A DNA stretch of 64,000 bases from Delftia tsuruhatensis NBRC 16741 (GCF_001571325.1 NZ_BCTO01000013.1:62001-126000); one strand, 5' to 3'. Shown: positions 9,347 to 18,504, counted from the stretch's first letter. Numbers and translations: made by a program. Notes: a model not told the origin generated them from the sequence alone.

Positions 9347-10435
9347 ATGGCAAAAGACTTCAACAAACCTTTGAGCACCAGAGAACTGCAAAAAGCCACC
9401 GTGGCGACGATGGATATTCTCAAGGCACTGGTATTGCGTAATCAATTTGGCAATATTTGCGCAAGAGCTGGCTGGACCATCGAGATGGTATTCCATGAAG
9501 GGGATTCATTGGCTGTGCGCGAGCGCGCTTGGAAGGTGATAGATCTATTCATTGAAGCCGTTGGTGCTGAGAAGCTTGCAATATGGTGGGGGATGGCTCC
9601 TGTGGCTATGGCCAGCGAGAAAGGGAAAGCGAGAATGGAAAAGCACAAGCCCAATACGCTCAATAATCCGAATGGCTTTGCAATGATGTTTGATCTGGCC
9701 TCGGGAAGTCCAAAACCTCCAGATGATTGGGTGGAAAATGCACAAGAATTTCGACTTTATTGCCGAATAAAAAACAATGAAGGCATCTGGCTGCATGATC
9801 GCCATACAACACCTGGCATAGGCCCTTCCATGTCTTTCATTCGCATGGCATTTCCAGCATGGTGGATTCTGGACCAACCGCCAGGGCGCAATGTGGGCAG
9901 CCTCACCACCCAGATGGTGGAGTTGATGCAGCCCTTCTGGGCCATTGCAGGCTGGGGTGTCGTGCCGGCAGTGGAAGAACGCAATATCGATCCCGATGGC
10001 AAAGGCCAGCAGGTGCTGTACCCCTATCTGCAGCGGTTCCCGGGATTGAATGCGCTGGGCAGTATTGCCTTGATGAGCCATGACTTCAATAAAGCCATGT
10101 ACAGCATCAACTGGCTGAGTTTTGTCAGCGATGCATTGCTGGAGAAACTGGGTGGGCGGGAGGCCGTGCGAAAGCAGGTGCAGGCCAGCCAATACCTTTC
10201 CGCCGGGGATGTGGGCAACTGCCTGGGGATTCGGGCCGGAGACTTTCCGGGGCTGGGGGATATGGACCAGGGACTGACACTGCCCGCCTTTGGCGAGGCG
10301 GCGCGGCTGCTCAAGCCGATTCGTGCCAAATCCCGGCTCAACAACTTCATCGGACCGCCGCCTTCTGGCTCCAATGATGAGCATGCATGGCTGCTGGCAT
10401 GCGATGCCTATATGAGCCGGTTTGATTTGTTCTGA
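9347..10435 (+). CDS. Type VI immunity family protein (DUF3396-like), first copy
   Basis: A 362-residue soluble protein with no signal peptide, expected to act in the cytoplasm against a nuclease. Recognisable stretches are MSFIRMAFPAWW, VELMQPFWAIAGWG and FVSDALLEKLGG, in line with DUF3396 proteins found beside type VI effectors. ATG 9347 is chosen because GGAGG ends 6 bases upstream; a longer open frame upstream overlaps the nuclease and lacks that site. The first half of the gene is visibly A/T-richer than the neighbouring chromosome. It lies 38 bases after the nuclease stop and is presumably co-transcribed. It is a close paralogue of the next gene. Confidence 0.78.
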   Translation: MAKDFNKPLSTRELQKATVATMDILKALVLRNQFGNICARAGWTIEMVFHEGDSLAVRERAWKVIDLFIEAVGAEKLAIWWGMAPVAMASEKGKARMEKHKPNTLNNPNGFAMMFDLASGSPKPPDDWVENAQEFRLYCRIKNNEGIWLHDRHTTPGIGPSMSFIRMAFPAWWILDQPPGRNVGSLTTQMVELMQPFWAIAGWGVVPAVEERNIDPDGKGQQVLYPYLQRFPGLNALGSIALMSHDFNKAMYSINWLSFVSDALLEKLGGREAVRKQVQASQYLSAGDVGNCLGIRAGDFPGLGDMDQGLTLPAFGEAARLLKPIRAKSRLNNFIGPPPSGSNDEHAWLLACDAYMSRFDLF

Positions 10436-10469
10436 TTTCTGGTGTGTTGAAGTAATGGAGAAGATGGCG

Positions 10470-11564
10470 ATGGCTGCGGAACATGATTTCAACTGGCCTT
10501 GCGGCAATGAGAAAGCGAATGTTGCCACCGCGGCGACGATGGATATTCTCAAGGCGCTGGTATTACAGAATCAATTTGGACGTATTTGTGCAAGAGCAGG
10601 CTGGACGATCGAGATGGTGTTCCATGACGGGGATTCATTGGCCGTGCGTGAGCGTGCATGGGAAGTGGTGGAACTTTTTTGTGAGGCTGTAGGGAAGGAG
10701 AAACTGGTTTATTGGTACGACGGAATGCCTGCCATGCTGACCAGCGCGATAGCACAAAGAAAGTTGGCTGCAAAGAAGCAGAAAAGCTTTGATAACCCAA
10801 AAGGTTATGCCCTGATATTTCATATGGCTTCGGGTAAGCCAAATCCTCCTGAGGTGTGGGAGAATAATGCGCAAGACTTTCGCCTTTATTGCCGTATTGA
10901 GAATGATGAAGGTATTTGGTATCGTGAGAGATATGGGTCGATAAAAAAGGGCCCGGCCATGTCTTTCATTCGCATGGCATTTCCCGCGTGGTGGATTATG
11001 GATCAACCGCCAGAGCGCAATGTGGGCCGCCTCACCACCCAGATTGTGGAGTTGATGCAGCCCTATTGGGCCATTGCAGGTTGGGGCGTCATGCCCGCAG
11101 TGGAAGAACGCAATATCGGACCCGACGGCAAAGGGCAGCAAATACTGTATCCCTACCTGCAGCGTTTCCCGGGTTTGAATGCCCTGGGCAGTCTTGCGCT
11201 GATGAGCCATGACTTCAACAACGCCATGTACAGCATCAACTGGCTGAGTTTTGTGAGTGATGCCTTGCTGGAAAAGCTGGGTGGTCGGGATGCGGTGCGC
11301 AAGCAGGTTCAGGCCAGCCAGTATCTTTCGGCTGGGGATGTAGGCAACTGTCTGGGGATACGGGCAGGAGATTTCCCAGGACTGGGGGATATGGACCAGG
11401 GGCTGACGCTGCCCGCCTTTGGCGAGGCGGCACGCCTGCTCAAGCCTTTGCGCGCCAGATCCCGGCTCAACAACTTCATCGGCCCGCCGCCTTCGGGGTC
11501 CAATGATGAACATGCGTGGCTGCTGGCATGCGATGCCTACATGAGCCGGTTTGATCTGTTCTGA
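10470..11564 (+). CDS. Type VI immunity family protein (DUF3396-like), second copy
   Basis: A 364-residue paralogue of the preceding gene. The C-terminal half, from MSFIRMAFPAWW onward, is almost identical at protein level, while roughly residues 75-150 differ strongly. The coding DNA of the conserved half carries many synonymous differences, so the copies are not recent. Three in-frame ATGs (10455, 10464, 10470) are possible; 10470 gives the same length as the paralogue and has GGAG 9 bases upstream. It lies 34 bases after the first copy. It may protect against a variant of the neighbouring toxin or a different nuclease. Confidence 0.76.
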   Translation: MAAEHDFNWPCGNEKANVATAATMDILKALVLQNQFGRICARAGWTIEMVFHDGDSLAVRERAWEVVELFCEAVGKEKLVYWYDGMPAMLTSAIAQRKLAAKKQKSFDNPKGYALIFHMASGKPNPPEVWENNAQDFRLYCRIENDEGIWYRERYGSIKKGPAMSFIRMAFPAWWIMDQPPERNVGRLTTQIVELMQPYWAIAGWGVMPAVEERNIGPDGKGQQILYPYLQRFPGLNALGSLALMSHDFNNAMYSINWLSFVSDALLEKLGGRDAVRKQVQASQYLSAGDVGNCLGIRAGDFPGLGDMDQGLTLPAFGEAARLLKPLRARSRLNNFIGPPPSGSNDEHAWLLACDAYMSRFDLF

Positions 11565-11588
11565 CCCATGCAGGCACTGCAGCTGAAT

Positions 11589-11617
11589 CCTGCCGGGCCA
11601 GCCGGCAGGACGGGTTT
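11589..11617 (+). terminator. Probable terminator after the immunity genes
   Basis: An 8-bp stem (11589-11596 with 11602-11609), 5-base loop, followed by ACGGGTTTT. The T run is short. It lies between the immunity genes and the convergent ankyrin gene. Confidence 0.6.
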
Positions 11618-11632
11618 TCGGGTCGGGCGGAC

Positions 11633-13294
11633 CTAGTCCGCGTCAACCCCTAGCAGCAAATCCGTGATCTCGTCCGGATACCGCTGCCGGTTGCCGTCGA
11701 TGAGCACGCAGCCGGGTACTTCGGGGTCGGGCCGGGCCATGGGCATACCGTGGTCCAGCAGGGCCTGGGCGCAGCCCAGCCAGTCGCCGCCGCCGGGTTC
11801 CGTGGATTCGGGCCGGTTCAGCGATGCCCAGCACAGGGTTCCTGCGCAGTTGTCGCCATAGGCGTGGCGTTCGGTCCACTGTGCGCCGTGCTCCAGCAGG
11901 AAGCGCGCCATGGCGGCATCGCCACGGAACACGGCCTGGTTCAGTGCGGATGCATCCCAGTCGCCGCCGCGCGCAGCGATGGGCCAGCCCAGTTCCACCA
12001 TGCAGCGCACGGCCTCCATGCGGCCCAGGGCTGCCAGTTCGGGCAGCATGCGCAGCTGCTCGTGAGACAGTCCTTGCAGCAGACCCGGGTGGGACGCGAG
12101 AAGCCCTCCGGCCTGGGCCCGGTCGCCCATGGCGCAGGCGGCAACGAACTGTTCTTCGGGCGTGGCGGGTTCAGCGCCCGTGGCCTGTTCCAGCAGGACG
12201 GCCACGTCGGCCAGGCCAAAGCGCCGTGCCAGGCGGGCGGCGCCCAGGCCTTGCGGTGTGCGGGTGGCCGGGTCGGCTCCTGCATCCAGCAAGGCCTGCA
12301 CGTGGGCGGGCGAGCGCAGCCGGCGTATGGCCCACAGCAGCGGGCGACCCCATTCGCCCTGGCCGTTGTCCTCGTTCGGATCGGCGCCGTGGTCCAGCAG
12401 CAGGCGCAGGGCCTGCACATCGTCCAGGTCCAGCACGCGGAACAGGGCATTGCTGCCCTCCGCGCGCGCGCCCGCCTGCAGCAGCAGCCGCGTGCATTCG
12501 CGGCTGGCCGGCGTGCCTTCCAGAGAGTGGTAGAGCGATTCGCCGTCGTTGGGGTAGGCCCCGGCCTGCAGCAGCATCTGCGTCAGTTGCGCATCATGGT
12601 TCTGGCCTGCTGCGCCATAGAGTGCTGACAGCCGCTCGGTCTCGGAGGGCGCCTGCAGCGAGGCCGGCGGCCAGCGATTGCCCACGGTCTGCAGCGGGTC
12701 GGCGCCCGCGTCCAGCAGCCAGCGCGCGCAGGCGCGCAGCGGCTCGGCGAACTCGGGCAGGCGCAGCAGGCACGAGTGCGTGACGGCCACCAGCGGCGGC
12801 AGTCCCAGCGGCCCGCCTGCGCGCTGCAGCCAGCCGGGATCGGTGTGCGTGGCTTCGCGCAGCGCGGCCAGGTCGCCGATGGCGCAGGCCATCCAGGGAT
12901 CATTGCCCGGCAGCTCCGGCCGCTCGTCCAGCAGGCGCCGGGCCAGCGCGGGCTGCGCGCGGTGCGTGCCGCCCGCCACATCGCCGGCATAGACCAGGGC
13001 CAGCCAGTGCAGCCGGGATGTCTCTGGGTCCGCCGCCAGGCGCTGGCATGCCTCGACGTAGCCTGACAGCTCGCTCCATGAGGCGAAACCGTGCTCGCGC
13101 GCCACGGCGGACTGGGCGTCGTGCAGCCGCAGGTCCATGGCGGCCAGCGCTTCATCCGTGCGGCCCCGGGCAGCGGGCAGGTGGGCGCGCAATTGCTCCA
13201 TGGCCTGGGCCGAGCCTGCGCGATAGGCGGCCAGCAGTTGCTTGGCCTGTTTCTTGAGATGGCCCATGTCGGGCCGGGCGGGGATGCGTTTCAC
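11633..13294 (-). CDS. Ankyrin repeat protein
   Basis: A 553-residue soluble protein. The N-terminal 100 residues contain LHDAQSAVAREHGFASWSEL, a segment often found before the repeats in bacterial ankyrin proteins. The rest holds irregular ankyrin units with signatures such as LLDAGADP, LLLQAGA, LLLDHGADPNED, LLDAGADPATRTPQG and FLLEHGAQW. The start is placed at GTG 13292-13294 (reading VKRIPARPDMGHLKK) because GGAGG lies 7 bases upstream; an ATG nine codons later is an alternative. No signal peptide is seen. It probably mediates protein binding. It abuts the nuclease/immunity island tail to tail, but nothing in its sequence shows a link. Confidence 0.82.
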   Translation of the reverse strand: MKRIPARPDMGHLKKQAKQLLAAYRAGSAQAMEQLRAHLPAARGRTDEALAAMDLRLHDAQSAVAREHGFASWSELSGYVEACQRLAADPETSRLHWLALVYAGDVAGGTHRAQPALARRLLDERPELPGNDPWMACAIGDLAALREATHTDPGWLQRAGGPLGLPPLVAVTHSCLLRLPEFAEPLRACARWLLDAGADPLQTVGNRWPPASLQAPSETERLSALYGAAGQNHDAQLTQMLLQAGAYPNDGESLYHSLEGTPASRECTRLLLQAGARAEGSNALFRVLDLDDVQALRLLLDHGADPNEDNGQGEWGRPLLWAIRRLRSPAHVQALLDAGADPATRTPQGLGAARLARRFGLADVAVLLEQATGAEPATPEEQFVAACAMGDRAQAGGLLASHPGLLQGLSHEQLRMLPELAALGRMEAVRCMVELGWPIAARGGDWDASALNQAVFRGDAAMARFLLEHGAQWTERHAYGDNCAGTLCWASLNRPESTEPGGGDWLGCAQALLDHGMPMARPDPEVPGCVLIDGNRQRYPDEITDLLLGVDAD

Positions 13295-13605
13295 AGGGAT
13301 ACCTCCGTGCACGAAGGCCAATGACCTGCAGCTTGGCGCACAAAGGCATGTGGCAAGAGAAAAACGCCGAGAGGCGCATACAGGTGGGTTCAACCCTTCC
13401 CGCAGGTCCGGGTGCGGCCTGCACCGCAAGCGCGGATGTTAGCGCAAGGCGACAGTCATCTGGGTGACAGCCGGCAGCCCCTGCTTGCGGGTTCCTACCC
13501 GCATGGCGGGCCAGTTGTCTGGCATAGGCTGCGTCGGCACTCCCCCTTGAAACGGATTTTTTGCGCGCGTTCCCCTTCAAACCTTCATCCCAAGGAGACA
13601 GTCTT
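13295..13605. other. Divergent intergenic region, ankyrin gene / hydrolase lipoprotein
   Basis: About 310 bases between two divergent starts. It should hold a promoter for each. AAGGAGA at 13592-13598 is the ribosome binding site of the plus-strand gene; GGAGG on the minus strand near 13302-13306 serves the ankyrin gene. No hairpin, repeat or additional gene is evident. Confidence 0.5.
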
Positions 13606-15045
13606 ATGCGAGCCCTGCGTTGGAATCGTTGGAAGTATCTCGGTCTGCTGGCGGTCACGGGCCTTGCGGCCTGCGGCGGGGGGGACGGTGATGCGCCCGA
13701 GGAAACCCGGGCCCAGGACAGCCGCAGCTTTGCGCCGGCCAATCCTTCTGCCACCACGTTCGATGCGCTGGCGGCTGCCGCTGGCGACACGGTGGACAAT
13801 GCCAGCACCAGCCGCTGGGCCGGTGTGCTGGAAGGCGCGGCCTACCGCATCGAGGTGCCGGCCAACTGGAATGGCCGCCTGGTGATGTATGCCCACGGCT
13901 ATGCGGGCGAGGGCAGTGCGCTCAACGTCACCAACCCGTCCATACGCCGGTACCTGATCCAGAACGGCTATGCCTGGGCGGCGTCCAGCTACAGCAAGAA
14001 CTACTACGACGTGCGCGCCGGCGTGGAGGACACGAATGCGCTGGCGCTGGCCTTCAACCGCCTGGCCGCATCCCACGGCCGGCCGCTGGCGCAGCCGCAG
14101 CGCCTGTACATCACCGGCCATTCCATGGGCGGCCATGTCACGGCGGCGGCCATCGAGGCCGAAGCCCAATCAACGGCCCGCAACAAGGTGCGCTACCAGG
14201 GCGCCGTGCCCATGTGCGGTGTGATGGGCGATACCCAGCTGTTCGACTACTTCGCGGCGGCCCAGGTCACTGCCCAGGCCCTGGCGGGCGAGGCCCAGCA
14301 TGCCGTCACCGACTGGGCGGCCATCCAGGGCAAGGTGACATCGGCCCTGTTCACGACCTTCCCGTCTGCACCTACCGCGACGGGCCGCGCCTATCTGTCG
14401 GTGATCCAGAATCTCACGGGCGGTCCGCGCCCGCTGTTCGACCTGGGTGTGGCCGTGGGCGGCTCGTTCGCTCCGGTCTGGGGCGTGTTCGGCAGCGACG
14501 GCTCGGTCAACGGCATCCTGAACCGCAACGTGACCGATACCAACCGCTTCACCTACCGCATCGATGGGGATGCAGCGGCCTCGGCCGCGCTCAATGCCGC
14601 CGCGCAAAAGCGCACGGCCGCGCCCGATGCCAACCGGCTGCGCCGCGACGGCCTGCGCTGGATTCCCGTGAGCCCAGGCGACATCGGCATTCCCGTGGTG
14701 ACGCTGCACACGCTGGGCGACCTGTATGTGCCGTTCAGCATGCAGCAGATCTACCAGCGACGCGTGGCCGACAAGGGCAAGGACCGTTGGCTGGTGCAGC
14801 GCGCCATCCGCGGCGCATCGCACTGCGACTTCACCGTGGCCGAGCAGGTGGAGGCCTTCGATGCCATGGTGCAGTGGGAGCAGGGCGGCGCCAGGCCGGG
14901 CGGTGACGATGTGCAGACGGCCGCCACGGTGGCCGCGCCGACCTATGGCTGCCGCTACACGCGCAACACCCTGGGCCCGGATGACAGCACCACCACGCGG
15001 CAGTTGCGTGCCGTGATCTCGCAGAACGCGGCAAGCTGCCCGTAG
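13606..15045 (+). CDS. Alpha/beta-hydrolase lipoprotein
   Basis: A 479-residue lipoprotein. The signal sequence ends in the lipobox LTGLAAC-type segment TGLAAC (Cys about residue 21), followed by a Gly/Asp-rich linker. The hydrolase core carries the nucleophile elbow GHSMGGH (about residues 171-177) and a C-terminal HCDF histidine segment, so a serine-hydrolase triad is likely. ATG 13606 is preferred to earlier in-frame codons because AAGGAGA lies 8 bases upstream and it gives a proper signal peptide. Esterase or peptidase activity is likely; substrate is unknown. It is monocistronic and convergent with the next gene. Confidence 0.82.
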   Translation: MRALRWNRWKYLGLLAVTGLAACGGGDGDAPEETRAQDSRSFAPANPSATTFDALAAAAGDTVDNASTSRWAGVLEGAAYRIEVPANWNGRLVMYAHGYAGEGSALNVTNPSIRRYLIQNGYAWAASSYSKNYYDVRAGVEDTNALALAFNRLAASHGRPLAQPQRLYITGHSMGGHVTAAAIEAEAQSTARNKVRYQGAVPMCGVMGDTQLFDYFAAAQVTAQALAGEAQHAVTDWAAIQGKVTSALFTTFPSAPTATGRAYLSVIQNLTGGPRPLFDLGVAVGGSFAPVWGVFGSDGSVNGILNRNVTDTNRFTYRIDGDAAASAALNAAAQKRTAAPDANRLRRDGLRWIPVSPGDIGIPVVTLHTLGDLYVPFSMQQIYQRRVADKGKDRWLVQRAIRGASHCDFTVAEQVEAFDAMVQWEQGGARPGGDDVQTAATVAAPTYGCRYTRNTLGPDDSTTTRQLRAVISQNAASCP

Positions 15046-15072
15046 CGCGGAAGGCGGCGCAGGCTGCGCCGC

Positions 15073-15975
15073 TCAGCGCGGGCTTGCAGGCGCGGTGGGC
15101 GCCTGTGCGAGCAGGCGCAGCCCGAACAGCTCGTCCAGCGCCTGCCGGTATTGCTCCATGGCGCGCGACTGGGTGTTGTGGTGGTTGCCGCCTTCGATGA
15201 GCACGAAGCGCTTGGGCTCGCTGGCCGCGTCGAACAGCTGGCGGCCCAGCGTGGCGGGGATCAGCGGATCGGCGCTGCCGTGCACGACCAGCAGCGGCGA
15301 GCCTATGCCGGCCACCTTGTCGATGGAGGCAAAGCGCTGCGTGATCAGCGGCCCCACGGGCAGCCAGCCCCAGCGGAAGCTGCGGACCACGTCGGGAATG
15401 CTGGTGAAGGTGGCCTCGACCATGACGCCGGCCTCATCCTGGACGCTGCGCGCCAGGTCGATGGCGATGGCGCCGCCCAGCGAATGGCCGAAGATGAAGC
15501 GCGGCCGGTCCGGAGCGTGCCGGCCCAGCCAGTCCCAGCCGGCGCGGGCATCCTCGGCGGCCGATTCCTCGGACGGCAGGCCGGCGCTGCTCTTGCCAAA
15601 GCCCCGGTAGTCGATAGCCAGCACCGAAAAGCCCAGCTCGTGCAGCCGCCGGATGCGCGGCGAGGAGCCGGCAACGTTCCAGCGCGCGCCATGCAGGTAC
15701 AGCAGCACGGGGGCGTTGCCGGCCGTGGCCGGCTGGGGCAGCCACAGCGCATGCAGGCGGGCGCCGTCCTGCGTTGGCATGTCGATCCAGACATCTTCCA
15801 TGCCGGCCGTGTTGGCGCCGGGCCAGCTGCGGTCGCTGGGCTGGAAGATCCATTCGCGCTGCTTGGTGTCTAGCACGGAGCAGCCGCTGGCCGCCAGCAG
15901 CGCGGCCACGCCCAGCGCTGCCGTGAGCCGGTGCAGGCGCCGTCGGGGCCACAGGTGGGAAAGCAGTGAGGGCAT
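15073..15975 (-). CDS. Alpha/beta-hydrolase lipoprotein, Bem46/ABHD-like
   Basis: A 300-residue lipoprotein. The signal peptide ends at the lipobox LAASGC (about residues 29-34). The core has the oxyanion-hole segment LYLHGARWN, AIDYRGFGKS, the nucleophile elbow FGHSLGGA, the acid residue in VVHGSADPLIP and the catalytic histidine in EGGNHHNT. This is the pattern of the Bem46/YfhR family of small hydrolases. ATG 15973-15975 gives a compact signal sequence; upstream in-frame codons would spoil it. It is convergent with the previous lipoprotein hydrolase, with which it shares only the fold. Substrate is unknown. Confidence 0.82.
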   Translation of the reverse strand: MPSLLSHLWPRRRLHRLTAALGVAALLAASGCSVLDTKQREWIFQPSDRSWPGANTAGMEDVWIDMPTQDGARLHALWLPQPATAGNAPVLLYLHGARWNVAGSSPRIRRLHELGFSVLAIDYRGFGKSSAGLPSEESAAEDARAGWDWLGRHAPDRPRFIFGHSLGGAIAIDLARSVQDEAGVMVEATFTSIPDVVRSFRWGWLPVGPLITQRFASIDKVAGIGSPLLVVHGSADPLIPATLGRQLFDAASEPKRFVLIEGGNHHNTQSRAMEQYRQALDELFGLRLLAQAPTAPASPR

Positions 15976-16124
15976 GACGCAACAATGGATGCACGGGCCG
16001 GCCAAAAGTTCAGCGCCGCCGCCGTGCCGGCCGGCGCTGTCATGGATTGGCGCTATTCTTGCCGCTGGTCCGCAGGCTGTCCTGGCTGCACGGGCCTCTC
16101 CCCACTGTTGATGAGTGAACCTGT

Positions 16125-16997
16125 ATGCCGATACGCCTGGGCCTGGCCGCCAACCGAATCCACCACCAAACCGAGGATGCCGCACTGTTCGGCTGGCTGC
16201 GCGCCTGCGAGTCCGGCATCCGCGAGCTGCAGCTGGGCCTGCATGCCGTGGGCCGCACCTTCGATGCCATCCAGGCGGCCGGCATGCTGGCGTCCTACCG
16301 GGGCCTGCGCCGCTATCCCTATGGCCGCGAAGGCGGGCTGATGAAACTGGTGGCCGAGGTGGTGGGCGTGGAAGGTGACGAGCGCACCATCGACGGGGCC
16401 ATCTATTTCACCGACCCGGTGGATCCGTCCTCCATCTTCCCCGAGGCCGTGGCGCTCAAGCGCCAGTGCGTGATCCATGGCAAGCCCTTCCTGTCCACCG
16501 TGGCCTCGGCGCGGGACTGGATCGAGATGGAGCGCATCCAGGCAGGTCTGCCCAAGGATGCCGGTGCGCAGCGCTTTCACGACTACGCACAGCAGACGCT
16601 GGCGCTGATCGCCCACGATGCGCTCAAGCCCACCATGCTGGATTTCGCGGCACGCAACTTCGAGCTGCTGTCGCGCTTTGGCCGGCGCGTGGGCACGGGC
16701 ACCACGGGCCAGCGCCTCAACGAAATGGCCTGGAGCCGTGGCTGGCCCGAGGACCGGCCCTGGGTGGACCGCTACAACAGCGGCCCGCTGGGCGGCGATG
16801 CGCAGATCGCCGACCTGGTGCTGGACCGCCGCTGCCAGCGCGTGATCTTCTTCGAGGACCCGCATGTGGCGCGCCAGCACGAGGCCGACATCCAGCTGCT
16901 GGAGCGCGCCGTGGCCACGGTGACGCACGACACGGTCTGCACCACTTCTCCGGCCGTGGCGCAGCGCTGGTGCGATGCGGCCTTGATGCGCCGCTGA
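16125..16997 (+). CDS. mgsA: Methylglyoxal synthase with an extra degenerate N-terminal MGS-like domain
   Basis: A 290-residue protein, about twice the usual 150. The C-terminal half (from about residue 162) is a complete methylglyoxal synthase, which converts dihydroxyacetone phosphate to methylglyoxal: LIAHDALKP, GTGTTGQRL, SGPLGGDAQI, FFEDP and QHEADI carry the expected catalytic Asp and His residues. The N-terminal half shows the same pattern in worn form: LGLAANR in place of IAHD, YGREGGLMKL in place of SGPLGGD, and YFTDPVDP in place of FFxDP. This suggests an internal duplication with loss of activity in the first copy. ATG 16125 follows a weak ribosome binding site. Confidence 0.85.
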   Translation: MPIRLGLAANRIHHQTEDAALFGWLRACESGIRELQLGLHAVGRTFDAIQAAGMLASYRGLRRYPYGREGGLMKLVAEVVGVEGDERTIDGAIYFTDPVDPSSIFPEAVALKRQCVIHGKPFLSTVASARDWIEMERIQAGLPKDAGAQRFHDYAQQTLALIAHDALKPTMLDFAARNFELLSRFGRRVGTGTTGQRLNEMAWSRGWPEDRPWVDRYNSGPLGGDAQIADLVLDRRCQRVIFFEDPHVARQHEADIQLLERAVATVTHDTVCTTSPAVAQRWCDAALMRR

Positions 16998-17119
16998 ATG
17001 CCCCACTAAAACCTTCGTCGCGCAGACGACAGCCTTGCGGCCTGCGGGTGGGTGAACACCCGTGACCGGCCGAGGGCTTTCTGCAAGACTGGCCGTTTCC
17101 AAAAACCAAGGAGACAACG

Positions 17120-18445
17120 ATGGTCAGTCCGCTCTTTCGGCGTTCCCGGCATGCCATGGCCCTGCTGGTGCTACTGCCCGGCTGGGTGGCGGCCCAGGCA
17201 CAGGCCCCCGCAGCGCCCGCGCTGCCGCCGCCCGACAGCGTGCGCCTGGAGCAACTGGGGCTGATGCAGGGCTTTCCGCCGGCCGCCGACAAGCGCGTGG
17301 ACGTGTCCAACGGCTACCGCTATCCACAGCTGCGCTGGGTGGTGCAGCACCTGCGCGAAATCCAGCCCACGCAGAACATCCGGCGCGGCGCGGCGGCGCC
17401 CTCGGCACTGCCCGAAGCGCCCATGGCCCTGGGCGGCCTGCGCTTTGACGACGACAAGGGCCAGCCCGTCACCGTGGACCAGTGGCTGGACCGCACCTAT
17501 ACCGACGCCATCGTGGTGCTGCACAAGGGACGGGTGGTCTTCGAGCGCTACCAGAACCAGATGCAGGCCAGCTCGCCCCACCTGCTGTTCTCGGTCACCA
17601 AATCGTTCACCGGCCTGATGGCCGCGCAACTGGCCCACGATGGGCGCATCGATCCCCAGGCCCTGGTCACTAAATACGTGCCCGAGCTGGAAGGCTCTGC
17701 CTGGGGCGACATGACGGTGCGCCAGGTCATGGACATGACCGGGGCCGTGCGCTTTCGCGAGGACTACACCGACCCCAGGACCGAGATCTTCGGCTACTCC
17801 TGGGCCTCGGGCATGCTGCCGCGTCCGCCCGGCTACGCGGGGCCGACCAATGTGTACGACTTCCTCAAGACGCTGCCCAAGGAAGGCACGCATGGCGAGG
17901 GCTTTGTCTACCGCACCGTGCATTCCGAGGTGCTGGGCTGGATCGTCTCGCGCGTCACGGGCCGGCGCTGGAGCGATCTCATGAGCGAGAACATCTGGCA
18001 GAAGCTGGGCATGCAGGAAGACGCCTATGTGATGGTGGACAGCACCGGCACGCCGCTGCAGGGCGCGGGCCTGAACGCCACGGCGCGTGACCTGGCGCGC
18101 GTGGGCGAGATGCTGCGCCTGGGCGGCAGCTTCAACGGCCACAAGATCTTCGACAAGGCGGTACTGGACGACATTGCGCGCGGCGGCGACCGCGAGCAGT
18201 TCAAGTTCCGCGGCATCCAGGCCGCGCGGCCCGGCTACAGCTACCGCAACCAATGGTGGGTACTGCACAACGCCGATGGCGCCTACGAGGCCGCCGGCAT
18301 TCACGGCCAGTTCATCCACGTGAACCCGGCCGCGCAGATGGTGGTGGTCAAGCTGTCATCGCACCCGGTGGCGGGCGCGGCCTTCACGCATGCGCTGACG
18401 CTCAAGGCCTGGGCGGCGCTGGCCGATGCGGTGCGCGACAGGTAA
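17120..18445 (+). CDS. Exported serine hydrolase, beta-lactamase/PBP-like (class C fold)
   Basis: A 441-residue protein with a signal peptide (MALLVLLPGWVAAQAQA, cleavage near residue 30). The SxxK nucleophile motif SVTK lies near residue 157, followed by KSFTGLMAAQLAHDG. The later YRTVHSEVLGW segment may supply the tyrosine of the YxN-type motif. This matches the beta-lactamase-related group that includes 6-aminohexanoate-dimer hydrolases and esterases, rather than true antibiotic-resistance enzymes. ATG 17120 has AAGGAGA upstream. It is convergent with gdhA, separated by a bidirectional terminator. Substrate is unknown. Confidence 0.84.
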   Translation: MVSPLFRRSRHAMALLVLLPGWVAAQAQAPAAPALPPPDSVRLEQLGLMQGFPPAADKRVDVSNGYRYPQLRWVVQHLREIQPTQNIRRGAAAPSALPEAPMALGGLRFDDDKGQPVTVDQWLDRTYTDAIVVLHKGRVVFERYQNQMQASSPHLLFSVTKSFTGLMAAQLAHDGRIDPQALVTKYVPELEGSAWGDMTVRQVMDMTGAVRFREDYTDPRTEIFGYSWASGMLPRPPGYAGPTNVYDFLKTLPKEGTHGEGFVYRTVHSEVLGWIVSRVTGRRWSDLMSENIWQKLGMQEDAYVMVDSTGTPLQGAGLNATARDLARVGEMLRLGGSFNGHKIFDKAVLDDIARGGDREQFKFRGIQAARPGYSYRNQWWVLHNADGAYEAAGIHGQFIHVNPAAQMVVVKLSSHPVAGAAFTHALTLKAWAALADAVRDR

Positions 18446-18471
18446 GGCGCGCGAATCCATCTCTTTCCATG

Positions 18472-18504
18472 AAAAAAGCCCATGCAGCAGGCTGCATGGG
18501 CTTT
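18472..18504. terminator. Bidirectional terminator between serine hydrolase and gdhA
   Basis: A near-perfect inverted repeat (18475-18488 with 18491-18504) flanked by an A run on the left, which reads as a T run for the minus-strand gdhA transcript, and by TTT on the right. Confidence 0.85.

Noticed and set aside
17120-18445. Class C beta-lactamase (antibiotic resistance)
   Set aside because: SxxK is present but the overall sequence and length fit the broader serine-hydrolase group; nothing specific for cephalosporinases is seen.
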